Source: Planctomycetota bacterium
GTDB lineage: Bacteria > Planctomycetota > UBA1135
Direction: 5' to 3'
DNA: 64,000 bases
NCBI GenBank assembly: GCA_008501825.1
Contig: QQUA01000002.1
Span: forward strand, 296,695-360,694
Of the stretch, positions 43,869-51,836 are shown one piece after another. Under the pieces are notes generated by a model, which worked only from the letters and a program-made list of their open reading frames with translations, did no database searches and was not told the DNA's origin. Both the position numbers and the translations under genes were made by a program. Every line of letters starts with the position of its first letter. The first letter of the stretch is position 1.

Positions 43869-44753
43869 ATGAATTCCTCCACCACACCGTGGACCCTGCA
43901 GCGGCGCAAGGTCGGCTCGCTTTACCTTCACTGTGCCGAAGCAGGCCAAGGGCCTTTGCTGATTCTGCTTCACGGCTTCCCCGAATTTTGGTACGGGTGG
44001 CGCCACCAAATCGGCCCGCTGGCGGAAGCCGGTTATCGAGTGGTAGCTCCGGATTTACGCGGATACAACTTGTCGGATAAACCGAAAGCATTGGAAGCCT
44101 ATCGGGGAGAAGCCCTAGCCGGGGACGTGGCCAATTTGATCGAGTCTTACGGGGAAGACAAAGCCTATGTAGTTGGACACGATTGGGGCGGTGGAGTGGC
44201 CTTCGCTGCGGCTTATTTTCACCCGGAAAAGGTCGACCGTTTGGTCATTTTGAACAGCCCCCACCCGCTGGCATTTCAGCGCGCGCTACGCGGTTGGAAA
44301 CAGCGATGCAAGTCCTGGTACATGCTGGCTTTTCAATTGCCTTGGCTGCCGGAATGGAGCCTGGCTTCATTTGGTTACCGCAGCCTTCGTCGCTTGTTCC
44401 ACCGAGATCCGATGCAGCCGTTTTCGAAACAGGACATTCAGGCTTACGTGGATGCTTTGGCACAACCCGGGGCCAGGCGCGGTGCCTTGGCCTACTATCG
44501 GGCTTCGTTTCGCTGGCCGCTGGTTCCAGGCAAGCTGCTGGCCAAGCCTCTACCCATGCCAACCTTGTTGCTATGGGGCATGCAAGACCAATATCTAGGG
44601 TCGGAACTGACCGAGGACTTAGAAGCGTGGATTCCCGATTTGCAAATCCGCCGCTTTGACCAAGCTTCCCATTGGCTGGCTCACGATCAACCGGAACAAG
44701 TCAATCGCGCTTTGCTGAAGTTCCTGGCAAAGGACGACCCCAGCCGCGGCTGA
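43869..44753 (+). CDS. Alpha/beta hydrolase, epoxide hydrolase-like
   Basis: A 294-residue cytoplasmic hydrolase. The oxyanion motif HGFPEFWYGWRHQI at residues 35-48 is that of epoxide hydrolases and haloalkane dehalogenases. The nucleophile is Asp105 in VVGHDWGGG, the charge-relay acid lies in LLWGMQDQYL and the His in ASHWLAHDQPEQV. A cap region with several Tyr residues (about 150-215) may supply the epoxide-polarising tyrosines. The ATG at 43869 is preferred to a TTG 6 bp upstream. Its 3' end overlaps the convergent CobW gene by 53 bp. Substrate unknown. Confidence 0.88.
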   Translation: MNSSTTPWTLQRRKVGSLYLHCAEAGQGPLLILLHGFPEFWYGWRHQIGPLAEAGYRVVAPDLRGYNLSDKPKALEAYRGEALAGDVANLIESYGEDKAYVVGHDWGGGVAFAAAYFHPEKVDRLVILNSPHPLAFQRALRGWKQRCKSWYMLAFQLPWLPEWSLASFGYRSLRRLFHRDPMQPFSKQDIQAYVDALAQPGARRGALAYYRASFRWPLVPGKLLAKPLPMPTLLLWGMQDQYLGSELTEDLEAWIPDLQIRRFDQASHWLAHDQPEQVNRALLKFLAKDDPSRG

Positions 44754-45714
44754 GCCGCCAGCGTTGCCAAGGGTTCAAATTCGGCCGGCAGGCTTGCAGT
44801 TTGGCTTCGATCTTGTCTTTCCACTGCAAGGCGCGCCGGCCAATGAATACCGCTTGGCTGGGCCGGTTTAAAACCGCAGCGAAGTTCATCGCCTCCATTC
44901 GATAGCGGCCGCAGGTGTAATTGAATAAATATAGGGCGGAACTGCCGTGAAACCGTACCAGGCCTTTGGCCCGGTAGATGTCCCTGGGCAATTGGTCCAA
45001 AAAGGCTTCAAACCGGTCCCGGAGAAAAAACTCTTCGCTGTCGCCAAGATAGGAAAAAGCCTGAATGCCGTCCTCATCCAAATGATGGTGGTCATCCTCG
45101 GGCTTGCCGGCTTCCTTCCGGTAGCGCCCGGCACTGGTTCCAAACAAGAGATCGGTCCTGACTTCGCCGAAGCGGCTGTGCTGGACCAAGGCTCTTGGGT
45201 TCCAACGGCGGAGTTGTTTTTCGATCTTTTGCAACTCGGCTTCGGAAACCAGATCGATCTTGTTCAAAACCAAAAAATCCGCACCTTCGACCTGCCGAAT
45301 GGCCACCGGACTCTCTTCCACCGCCCTAGCCAAGTTGGCAGCGTCCACGACGGTGATCACGGCATCCATGGCCAAGCCGGCCTCGAGCACGGTTTGAACC
45401 ATCGGCTGGGGTTCGGCCAAGCCGGTGGACTCCACCACGATCAGATGGGGCTCGACCGTTTCCACGATCTCCCGGATGGCCAAGCCGAATTGCCCGCTGA
45501 CCGAGCAGCAAATGCAACCGCTGGACAGCTCGACCATCTCTTCGACGTTTTCCATACCGGTAATGACTTGACCGTCAATCCCGATGTCGCCGATCTCATT
45601 CATGATGATGGCCACGCGGCGACCCTCCAAGCCGTGCTCGAGCACATGCTTGAGCAAAGTGGTTTTCCCACTTCCTAGGAATCCAGTCAAAAGGTTGGCA
45701 GCGACTCCAGCCAT
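44701..45714 (-). CDS. CobW/COG0523 family GTP-binding metallochaperone
   Basis: A 337-residue GTPase of the COG0523 family, which delivers metals such as zinc, cobalt or iron. P-loop GFLGSGKTTLL is at residues 11-21, the metal-binding GCICC around 65-69, the switch segment VESTGLAEP, and the guanine motif NKID near 150. A His/Asp-rich loop (DDHHHLDEDG, about 208-217) precedes the CobW C-terminal domain, as in zinc-responsive members. No Zur box or cobalamin gene is adjacent, so the metal is not predictable. The ATG at 45714 begins the conserved strand. The last 53 bp overlap the convergent epoxide-hydrolase-like gene. Confidence 0.9.
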   Translation of the reverse strand: MAGVAANLLTGFLGSGKTTLLKHVLEHGLEGRRVAIIMNEIGDIGIDGQVITGMENVEEMVELSSGCICCSVSGQFGLAIREIVETVEPHLIVVESTGLAEPQPMVQTVLEAGLAMDAVITVVDAANLARAVEESPVAIRQVEGADFLVLNKIDLVSEAELQKIEKQLRRWNPRALVQHSRFGEVRTDLLFGTSAGRYRKEAGKPEDDHHHLDEDGIQAFSYLGDSEEFFLRDRFEAFLDQLPRDIYRAKGLVRFHGSSALYLFNYTCGRYRMEAMNFAAVLNRPSQAVFIGRRALQWKDKIEAKLQACRPNLNPWQRWRLSRGWGRPLPGTSAKRD

Positions 45715-45919
45715 GGCCGCAGATTCTACCGTTCGGGGCCGACCGCCTCGAACCACCGCTGCAAGCCGCCTGAAAACATGGAGCAAGGCTATAAATCCTT
45801 TAAAAATAAATCCCTAGGTTCATGACCTTGAACGCCTTTGAAAAATTTTCAAGATTTAGCGTCACGCTTATCCCAACAAAGCGAAATTCATCCCAAATCA
45901 GGAGGAGATTCCCATCTTC

Positions 45920-45948
45920 TTGTCACCAAAGCGACTTGCTTTGATATA
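45920..45948 (+). promoter_or_regulatory. Candidate sigma70-type promoter for the small RNA
   Basis: TTGTCA (45920-45925), a 17-bp spacer and GATATA (45943-45948) are close to the -35/-10 consensus with ideal spacing. No coding gene follows before the terminator at 46185. Confidence 0.45.
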
Positions 45949-45954
45949 AGGAGA

Positions 45955-46218
45955 AAGACTCCGCGGGAAGCCCCTCCCCTCCTAACCTCCCCACCTTCCC
46001 CGCCCCCTCGCTACATTCCCGGCACCCAACCATTCCGCATACATCCCAGCCGTCGATGAGTTGACGGCACGAATCCTCCAGAAGCGAGGAACTTCCGAAC
46101 TTTTGGTGGATGCCGTGCGGGCCCCGCCTGCTGCCATACGGGCGGTGGACCTTTAGGGGAATCGCGAAAGGAAGATTATGGCGACGGGTCGAACACCTCG
46201 GTGTTCGGCCCGTTTTTT
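45955..46218 (+). ncRNA. Candidate non-coding RNA of about 265 nt
   Basis: Between a consensus-like promoter and a strong intrinsic terminator on the plus strand there is no convincing reading frame. The 5' part is a pyrimidine-rich stretch (about 45970-46012) with repeated CCUCC, complementary to Shine-Dalgarno sequences. The 3' part contains a possible stem pairing ACGGCA near 46063-46068 with TGCCGT about 50 nt later, then the terminator. I could not match it to tmRNA, SRP RNA, RNase P or a known riboswitch; 6S RNA was not excluded. Boundaries are approximate. Confidence 0.42.
46185..46218 (+). terminator. Rho-independent terminator of the candidate small RNA
   Basis: A stem of about 12 bp (CGGGTCGAACACC against GGTGTTCGGCCCG, one G-T pair) is followed by six T residues. 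No plus-strand protein gene ends nearby, so it implies an upstream non-coding transcript. Confidence 0.8.
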
Positions 46219-46308
46219 CTTGGGAAGAAAGCCCCGTCTCCATTCACCATCTCCATCCAATTTGAAAAGGCGGGAAGTCGTGCAAGCGAAGTGATAAGCT
46301 GCCCGAGC

Positions 46309-47166
46309 ATGCACAAAGAACCTATCTTGGAGGATGGAAACTGGGGCCCTCGTTTGCTCATGAGAGGGACTTGGACACCTTCTCTCGGGGAGCAAATCGA
46401 TTTAGCCTCAGTCCGCGAACTGATCGTTGATTGGAATCGAGGTTGGCGCGGACGAGACCTTTGGTTCCTACAGGAATTCCCCGATTTGGAAGCCCTGCGT
46501 CTCCGCATCCCTTCCCTGGAAGACCCAAGCGTCCTTTACACCCTGGAGAAGCTCCGTTCTCTTCATTTGGCCACCTTTTGCAATTCTGAAATCCACTTTG
46601 AGAAATGGCCCCATTTGCAGGAATGCCGGCTCGATTGGATGCCCTGTGCCGCTTCCATTTTGCAACAGGGTGAACTTCAGGCTTTGCGGGTGGACCACTT
46701 CCCCGGCCGAGATCTATCTTCCATGACATCCCTGCGCAAGTTGCAACGACTGCAGTTCCATCAACCGCGATTGCGCTCCCTGGCCGGTGCCGGCGTCTTC
46801 GCCGAGTTGGAGCATTTGAAGATCTTGGACGGCCACCGCCTGCGAAGTTTGGACGGCTTGCAAAGCCTCACTCGCCTTCAACGGCTGGACATCAATCGCT
46901 GCCCCCGCCTGAAAGACCTTCAAGCCCTTGCTGAGCTGACCTCCTTGCAAGTCCTGCATTTGACCGACAACGGCAAGATTCCCTCGCTGCAGCCGCTGGC
47001 GACGTTACGCGAGTTGCGGGAACTGCGTTTTTACGATTCCACCGAAGTGGTGGACGGCGATCTGCGTCCCCTGTTGGCTCTCACCAAACTGGAGAAATTG
47101 GCCTTCAAACCGCGGGATCACTACACCCACGGCTGGGCGGATTTTCCCCAGATCGGCTTTCAGTGA
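46309..47166 (+). CDS. Leucine-rich repeat protein
   Basis: A 285-residue cytoplasmic protein built of irregular leucine-rich repeats, for example LEHLKILDGHRLRSLDGLQ, LTRLQRLDINRCPRLKDL, LTSLQVLHLTDNGKIPSL and LRELRELRFYDST. There is no signal peptide. Such repeats usually bind proteins. Single LRR proteins of this size occur as immunity or scaffold proteins, but no toxin gene is next to it. The ATG at 46309 is chosen; upstream codons pass through the small-RNA terminator and are not coding. It converges with the M3 peptidase gene. Confidence 0.78.
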   Translation: MHKEPILEDGNWGPRLLMRGTWTPSLGEQIDLASVRELIVDWNRGWRGRDLWFLQEFPDLEALRLRIPSLEDPSVLYTLEKLRSLHLATFCNSEIHFEKWPHLQECRLDWMPCAASILQQGELQALRVDHFPGRDLSSMTSLRKLQRLQFHQPRLRSLAGAGVFAELEHLKILDGHRLRSLDGLQSLTRLQRLDINRCPRLKDLQALAELTSLQVLHLTDNGKIPSLQPLATLRELRELRFYDSTEVVDGDLRPLLALTKLEKLAFKPRDHYTHGWADFPQIGFQ

Positions 47167-47193
47167 CTGCGGCGCCGGCCACTCCCGTGGCGC

Positions 47194-49335
47194 TTAGCGA
47201 GGTTGAATGCCTAGGCTTTTGACGAAAGCTTCGTGAGAGGGATCGCGGCCGAGACAGCGGCGGATGGAAGTCGAAACGTCCCGGGAATCACCCTGCTCGT
47301 AGATTTCCCGGCGCAGGCGACGCCCGGCTTCCGGGTCCAAATAACCCTTGGGAGCCCGCTCGAACAAGGTAGCCAGATCCGCAGCGATGGCATCGGCCCA
47401 GGCGTATCCGTAATAGCCGGCGTCATATCCGGTGAGATGCCCCCAATAGGCACTGAAGTGGCTGTCCTCCGGTACCGCCATGAACACCTCTTCGAAAGTC
47501 TGATTGGCAATGGTCATGGCATTTTTGTTGCGGCCGCGCAAGTGCATGCGCAGATCCGACAGAGCCAGCGCCAATTGGCGCCGGTAATAGGTGCCTTTGG
47601 TAGCTAGATCCGCTTGCCGCATCCGCTCCAGAACTTCGCCGTCGATGCGCTTGGAAGGATTGCGGTAATCCACTGCAAAGCGATGCAGCACCTCTTCGTC
47701 CCAGCACCAATTTTCCAAAGTTTGGGAAGGGGCTTCCACGAAATCGCGAGGCACGTTGGCGCCGGAGAAGCGAGCGTAACTGGATCGAGTCAAGACGGTG
47801 TGCAGCAGGTGGCCGAATTCGTGGAACAGGGTTTCCACTTCGCTGTGGCTCAATAAAGAAGGCTGCTCTTCATTGGCAGGCGTGAAGTTGCACAGCAAAG
47901 CGGCGACCGGCCGCTGGTAGCGATTCCGGTCGAGCTTCTTGCCTCCGATCACATCGAATTGGGCGAAGTGGTTGTACTTGCCCTCCCGCGGAAACATGTC
48001 CAAGTAAAACAGCCCGAGGGGTTCGCCGCTTTCCGCGTCCAGGCAAGCATGAAGGGAAACTCCCGGCGCCCATTCCTGCGGATTGGGCAAGTCGAGAAAC
48101 TCCAGACCGAAGATTTGTTCGTAAACGTCAAATAGACCGGCCAAGACCCTTTCGTATTGGAAGTAAACCCGCAGAGCTTCCGTGTCGACTTGATACTGTT
48201 GCTTGCGCAATTGGTTCATGTAATAGCGAAAGTCCCAAATCGCCAGTTCGGCCTCAGGATTGCCGGTTTCCTCGGCTTTCAACTGCCGCATGGCTTCGAC
48301 TTCCTGATCGAATTTGGGGTCCAAGTCGTCCACGAATCGTTCCAAGAAACTCACCGCATTGGCAGCAGTCCCGGCCATCTTCGGCTCGATGCGATAATCA
48401 GCCCAGGAACCATATCCCAGAATTTCCGCAATTTCGTCCCGCACCGCCAGCATCCGATCAAGGATGGGACCGTTCTCAGCTTGCACGATGCGATATCGAA
48501 GTTCTTTCAAGCGGCGGCGGACGTCTTCGTTGACGGCATTCTCCATGACCGCCAGATAGTCGGTGACCACGGTGGCCCGCACCTGAATCTTGCCGTCTTC
48601 CTGCCGGGCTCCTCGGAGGAAAGAATCCGGCACGCCCTCCAATTCTTCCTCTGAATAATAGGTCACGGTAACCGCATCGGTAATGTTCTCATCAAAGCTC
48701 TGGGCCAATTGATTCAATTCATTTTGCAAGGCTTCCAATCGATCCCGGTCGCCGGCATTCAAGTGCAAGCCGTCCCTTTTGAAATCCCGCATGGTTTCCC
48801 GATAAAGCTTCAGATTTTCTCCTCGCAACTGGGGGCGGCGAGCCCGCACGTACAACTCGTCAAAGGCGCGACATGCCATGAAAATGTCTTCGCGATATCG
48901 AGTTTTGACCTCCCATGCCTGCAAGCGCTGCAACTCGCGCCCGGCCGCTTCCCGCATTTCCGCCCGACCATGGGATTCCAGCGTCAGATAAAGACGATTG
49001 GACATGGTTTGCACTAGGTGCACGACATCGTCCATGACCAGGATGGTGTTCTCAAAGGTGGCGGAAGCAGGTTCCTGCCAAGCCATTTTGTTCAGGCGCC
49101 GATCGGCTTCCTTCAAGGTCCGGTCCAAACTGGCGGTCAGCTCTTCCGGACTGTTTTCAAATACCGGCAAAGTCAGCTCGTTGCCGAAGCTTTCGGCCAG
49201 GGCCTGTAACTCCTGCAAGCCGGCGGCCGGCGGAACTGAGGCCGATTTGCCGCCTTCGGGAACCAAAGATTGTTCCAGGGCGGTGCAGCCGAAAAGCAGA
49301 ACAAGAAGGAGGAAGGCGGAAGGAAGCTTGGTCAT
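47194..49335 (-). CDS. M3 family (thimet/oligopeptidase A-like) zinc metallopeptidase, lipoprotein
   Basis: A 713-residue oligopeptidase. The zinc motif is HEFGH at residues 505-509 (LFHEFGHLLH) and the third ligand lies in the downstream ENWCW region. The C-terminal GYYGYAWADAIAADL tail is typical of the thimet/OpdA group. Unlike cytoplasmic E. coli enzymes, it has a lipoprotein leader ending LLFGC (Cys17), so it should be lipid-anchored and act on peptides in the periplasm, much like E. coli Dcp. Its start is only 12 bp from the divergent DUF309 gene. Confidence 0.92.
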   Translation of the reverse strand: MTKLPSAFLLLVLLFGCTALEQSLVPEGGKSASVPPAAGLQELQALAESFGNELTLPVFENSPEELTASLDRTLKEADRRLNKMAWQEPASATFENTILVMDDVVHLVQTMSNRLYLTLESHGRAEMREAAGRELQRLQAWEVKTRYREDIFMACRAFDELYVRARRPQLRGENLKLYRETMRDFKRDGLHLNAGDRDRLEALQNELNQLAQSFDENITDAVTVTYYSEEELEGVPDSFLRGARQEDGKIQVRATVVTDYLAVMENAVNEDVRRRLKELRYRIVQAENGPILDRMLAVRDEIAEILGYGSWADYRIEPKMAGTAANAVSFLERFVDDLDPKFDQEVEAMRQLKAEETGNPEAELAIWDFRYYMNQLRKQQYQVDTEALRVYFQYERVLAGLFDVYEQIFGLEFLDLPNPQEWAPGVSLHACLDAESGEPLGLFYLDMFPREGKYNHFAQFDVIGGKKLDRNRYQRPVAALLCNFTPANEEQPSLLSHSEVETLFHEFGHLLHTVLTRSSYARFSGANVPRDFVEAPSQTLENWCWDEEVLHRFAVDYRNPSKRIDGEVLERMRQADLATKGTYYRRQLALALSDLRMHLRGRNKNAMTIANQTFEEVFMAVPEDSHFSAYWGHLTGYDAGYYGYAWADAIAADLATLFERAPKGYLDPEAGRRLRREIYEQGDSRDVSTSIRRCLGRDPSHEAFVKSLGIQPR

Positions 49336-49347
49336 GGTCTAAGAGCT

Positions 49348-50214
49348 ATGATCCCCGATTCGGCAGCCTACGTCGACCATTCCATGAGCCTTCCTTACAC
49401 CTTGGCCGTCCTGGCCTTGAATCCCGATGCCGGCCGACAGGTGGCGCCGCCGCCGAATCTGCGCACCCTGGCCAACCAAATCGCCCTGGCTTCGGTCCAC
49501 CCCAAACCGACCTCTTCAAAGGCGGAGCAGCACTGGGACGTCCCGATCAGCCTGGATTGGCCGGTGGAGGGCGCTGCCGCCGAAAGCGCCTCGTGGTGGC
49601 AAGAGCGGTTGCTGGACCATGGTCTGCAGAGCGAGAGCTGCTTGGTGATCACCGATTGCCAGCGCTGGGCCCGGGCCGCCCGGGAGGCCGGCTTGTCGAT
49701 TGCCTGGTTGGGAACAGCCTCCGCCTCTGGCGGGATCGGCTGGCGGTTGCATGCGGAAGACCTGGAGTGCCTGATTGAAGACTTGTTGGCCCTGGAACGA
49801 CAGTTGGATTTGGACCCGGCTTTCCTACAGCAACCCTATCCCCGGGAGTACCTGGAAGGCATCCTGCTTTACAACCGCGAGGATTACTACGAAGCCCACG
49901 AAGCCTGGGAAATCCGCTGGCACGCCGTCAAGGCCGAGGGCAAGGAAGGCGATTTTTTCAAAGGCCTGATTCAGATCGCGGTATCGACCCTGCATTGGCG
50001 CCGGGGCAACGGCCGCGGGGCGGCAGCCCTGGCCCACAGTGGTATACGCCTGTTAACTCCCTATCAACCCAGTCATCTTGATTTGAATTTAACTGTCTGG
50101 CTGGATCAAGTCCGGCACTATTTCGAACCTCTATTCCAAGCTTTTGCCGCTCATTCGGAGGGCCCCTTCCCGCCGGCTCCGAAAGCGCCGGCTCCGAAGC
50201 TGGAGCTCCAGTAA
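49348..50214 (+). CDS. DUF309 domain protein
   Basis: A 288-residue protein. The C-terminal third is a DUF309 helical domain: YLEGILLYNREDYYEAHEAWE, KGLIQIAVSTLHWRRGNGRGA and LAHSGIRLL. The N-terminal 160 residues are not recognised and include an alpha/beta-like stretch (SCLVITDCQRWARAAREAGLS). DUF309 proteins have no fixed function; the EAHEAWE and GLIQ helices are the family hallmark. The ATG at 49348 leaves only 12 bp to the divergent M3 gene; the ATG at 49384 is an alternative that would leave more promoter space. A Pro/Ala-rich tail ends the protein. Confidence 0.75.
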   Translation: MIPDSAAYVDHSMSLPYTLAVLALNPDAGRQVAPPPNLRTLANQIALASVHPKPTSSKAEQHWDVPISLDWPVEGAAAESASWWQERLLDHGLQSESCLVITDCQRWARAAREAGLSIAWLGTASASGGIGWRLHAEDLECLIEDLLALERQLDLDPAFLQQPYPREYLEGILLYNREDYYEAHEAWEIRWHAVKAEGKEGDFFKGLIQIAVSTLHWRRGNGRGAAALAHSGIRLLTPYQPSHLDLNLTVWLDQVRHYFEPLFQAFAAHSEGPFPPAPKAPAPKLELQ

Positions 50215-50321
50215 CCGCCGGCTTGTCCTGGAATAGATCCTATTCTAAAGTAGGAATTCGGCGCTTTCCTTCCGAAACCCGCCGGGCCCTTCATCCATCA
50301 GCTTCATCTTTTCCTTCGGCC

Positions 50322-51089
50322 ATGCACGACCCTTTTCAAAAACCGAGTGCGGCTTCGTCAAGCCCGAACGGGGAAGGCGGCCGCAACGGTCAGTCCCATG
50401 GACCGATTTCCCGGGACACGGAAACCGGGCCCAAAGCAGCCGCCTTCGACGTCTTTTTATCCTATGCCTCGGAAGAAGCGAAGGAAGCCAAAGCCTTCGC
50501 CGAGGCGCTGCGCGAACGGGGACTGCGGGTGTATTGGAATACCAATTTGGACCCGATTCATTCGCGCCAGGACTTTCGCACCCATTTTCAAACCGCCTTT
50601 CGGGAAAGCCGATTGAGGGTGCTCCTGCTTTCTCCCTCCTACTTCGAACGGCCCATGACCCGCTTCGAAATGAGCAAGATCCTGGTCGAAGCTCAAAATC
50701 GGAACGGCTCTTTCGTAGCGGTCAAGATTCGCCGTTTCGGCCCGCAGTACGCGATCTGGGAGCAGAAACTCCAGCGCGGATTGTTGCTGGCTTTGCAGGA
50801 AGAGAATTGGCAACCGATCGTGGATAAAGTTTTCGAGCTGGTCAAGGAGGCCCCGGAAGAAGCACCGCCGGTTGATTTCTCCCTCCACCGGGACCAGTGG
50901 TACCACGTGTTCACCCAGAACGGCCATTGGGCATTGAAAGGAGAATCCCGCCAACGAGCGACGAAGCTTTACGAAAAGCGGGACGATGCCATAGAGGCCG
51001 GCCGGCAGCTCGTGAAGCGCGGCACCGCCGGCAAGTTGTTCGTGCACCGCCCAGACGGAACCGTCGAAGAAGCTTATCCCTCCCTGTAA
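50322..51089 (+). CDS. TIR domain protein with C-terminal DUF2188 domain
   Basis: A 255-residue protein. Residues 40-170 form a TIR domain: box 1 FDVFLSYASEEAKEAKAFAE, then GLRVYWN, LLLSPSYFERPMTRFEMSKI and WQPIVDKVFEL. The Glu in TRFEMSKI is a candidate for the NAD-cleaving Glu of bacterial TIR proteins. Residues 190-255 match DUF2188 (WYHVFTQNGHWALKGESRQR, DAIEAGRQLVKRG, LFVHRPDGTVEEAYP), a small domain of unknown function. The N-terminal 38 residues are Gly/Ser-rich and disordered. It is followed 8 bp downstream by a TIR-like protein, so the pair is likely co-transcribed. TIR proteins often act in antiphage defence or cell death, which is inference here. Confidence 0.82.
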   Translation: MHDPFQKPSAASSSPNGEGGRNGQSHGPISRDTETGPKAAAFDVFLSYASEEAKEAKAFAEALRERGLRVYWNTNLDPIHSRQDFRTHFQTAFRESRLRVLLLSPSYFERPMTRFEMSKILVEAQNRNGSFVAVKIRRFGPQYAIWEQKLQRGLLLALQEENWQPIVDKVFELVKEAPEEAPPVDFSLHRDQWYHVFTQNGHWALKGESRQRATKLYEKRDDAIEAGRQLVKRGTAGKLFVHRPDGTVEEAYPSL

Positions 51090-51097
51090 TTTTCGCC

Positions 51098-51799
51098 GTG
51101 TCCCCCCCCACCGGCTATGCCACCAGCGTGTTCATCAATTGCCCCTTCGACCAGGAATTCCTGGGAATGAAGCGGGCCATGATTTTCGCCCTTGCCTTTA
51201 GCGGCCTGGAGGTGCGAATCGCCACCGAAAGTTCCGATTCGGGGGAAGTCCGCTGCCAAAAGATCCTGGCTTTGATTCAAGCCAGCCGCTTCAGCGTCCA
51301 CGACATTTCGCGGATGAGTCCAGGGGGTGAACCGCGTTACAACATGCCCTTTGAACTGGGCTTGGATTTGGGTCTCCGCTATGGTCCGTCGCCTCAGTTC
51401 GACGACAAACTTTGCCTGGTGCTGGACTCCGAGCCCTATCGCTACCGGCGTTACTTCAGCGATATCAGCGGCCAGGACATTCGCGACCACCAAAACGATC
51501 CGGAACGACTGGTGAAAGTACTGCGAGGCTGGTTGCAGGCCACGCTGGAGAAAAGGTTGCCGGGTCCGACTTCCATTTGGGAAAGCTATTCCCGTTTTCA
51601 AGCTTTCTTCCGCCGCGAAACCAATTTAGCCGGCTGGAAGGCCGAGGATTTGATCGAAATGGAAGACCCGGAGTACTTGCTTTGGGTGCAGGACTTCCTG
51701 CAACAGGAAGAAGTCGGAGCCGTGCTAAGCGGCGGCGGGAATCCGGCGGAAGAAGGTTTTTCCTCGGACCTGCAAGAAAAAGACGCCTCCGAAAATTAA
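51098..51799 (+). CDS. TIR/nucleoside deoxyribosyltransferase-like fold protein
   Basis: A 233-residue protein starting at a GTG 8 bp after the TIR-DUF2188 gene. It belongs to a widespread uncharacterised family with the pattern VFINCPFDQEF, FALAFSGLEVRIATESSDSG, KILALIQASRFSVHDISRM, PRYNMPFELGLDLGL, then SDISGQDIRDHQNDPERLV. The D-I-S-R and M-P-F-E-L-G-L-D motifs mimic the active-site loops of the TIR/deoxyribosyltransferase fold, so a nucleotide or NAD-related ligand is plausible. The last 40 residues are variable. A strong bidirectional terminator overlaps its stop. Confidence 0.75.
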   Translation: MSPPTGYATSVFINCPFDQEFLGMKRAMIFALAFSGLEVRIATESSDSGEVRCQKILALIQASRFSVHDISRMSPGGEPRYNMPFELGLDLGLRYGPSPQFDDKLCLVLDSEPYRYRRYFSDISGQDIRDHQNDPERLVKVLRGWLQATLEKRLPGPTSIWESYSRFQAFFRRETNLAGWKAEDLIEMEDPEYLLWVQDFLQQEEVGAVLSGGGNPAEEGFSSDLQEKDASEN

Positions 51800-51814
51800 T
51801 CGGAGGCGTCTTTT
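51778..51814. terminator. Bidirectional intrinsic terminator
   Basis: A perfect 15-bp stem (AAAAGACGCCTCCGA with its reverse complement) encloses a 7-nt loop that contains the stop codon of the TIR-like gene. T and A tracts on both sides let it end both that gene and the convergent OPT transporter gene. Confidence 0.88.
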
Positions 51815-51836
51815 CAGCCGGATGAACCCGGGAAAC

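Noticed and set aside
45838..46059. Small plus-strand open frame covering the candidate RNA promoter
   Set aside because: Proline/serine-rich translation comes from the C-rich tract; no ribosome site and the promoter lies inside it.
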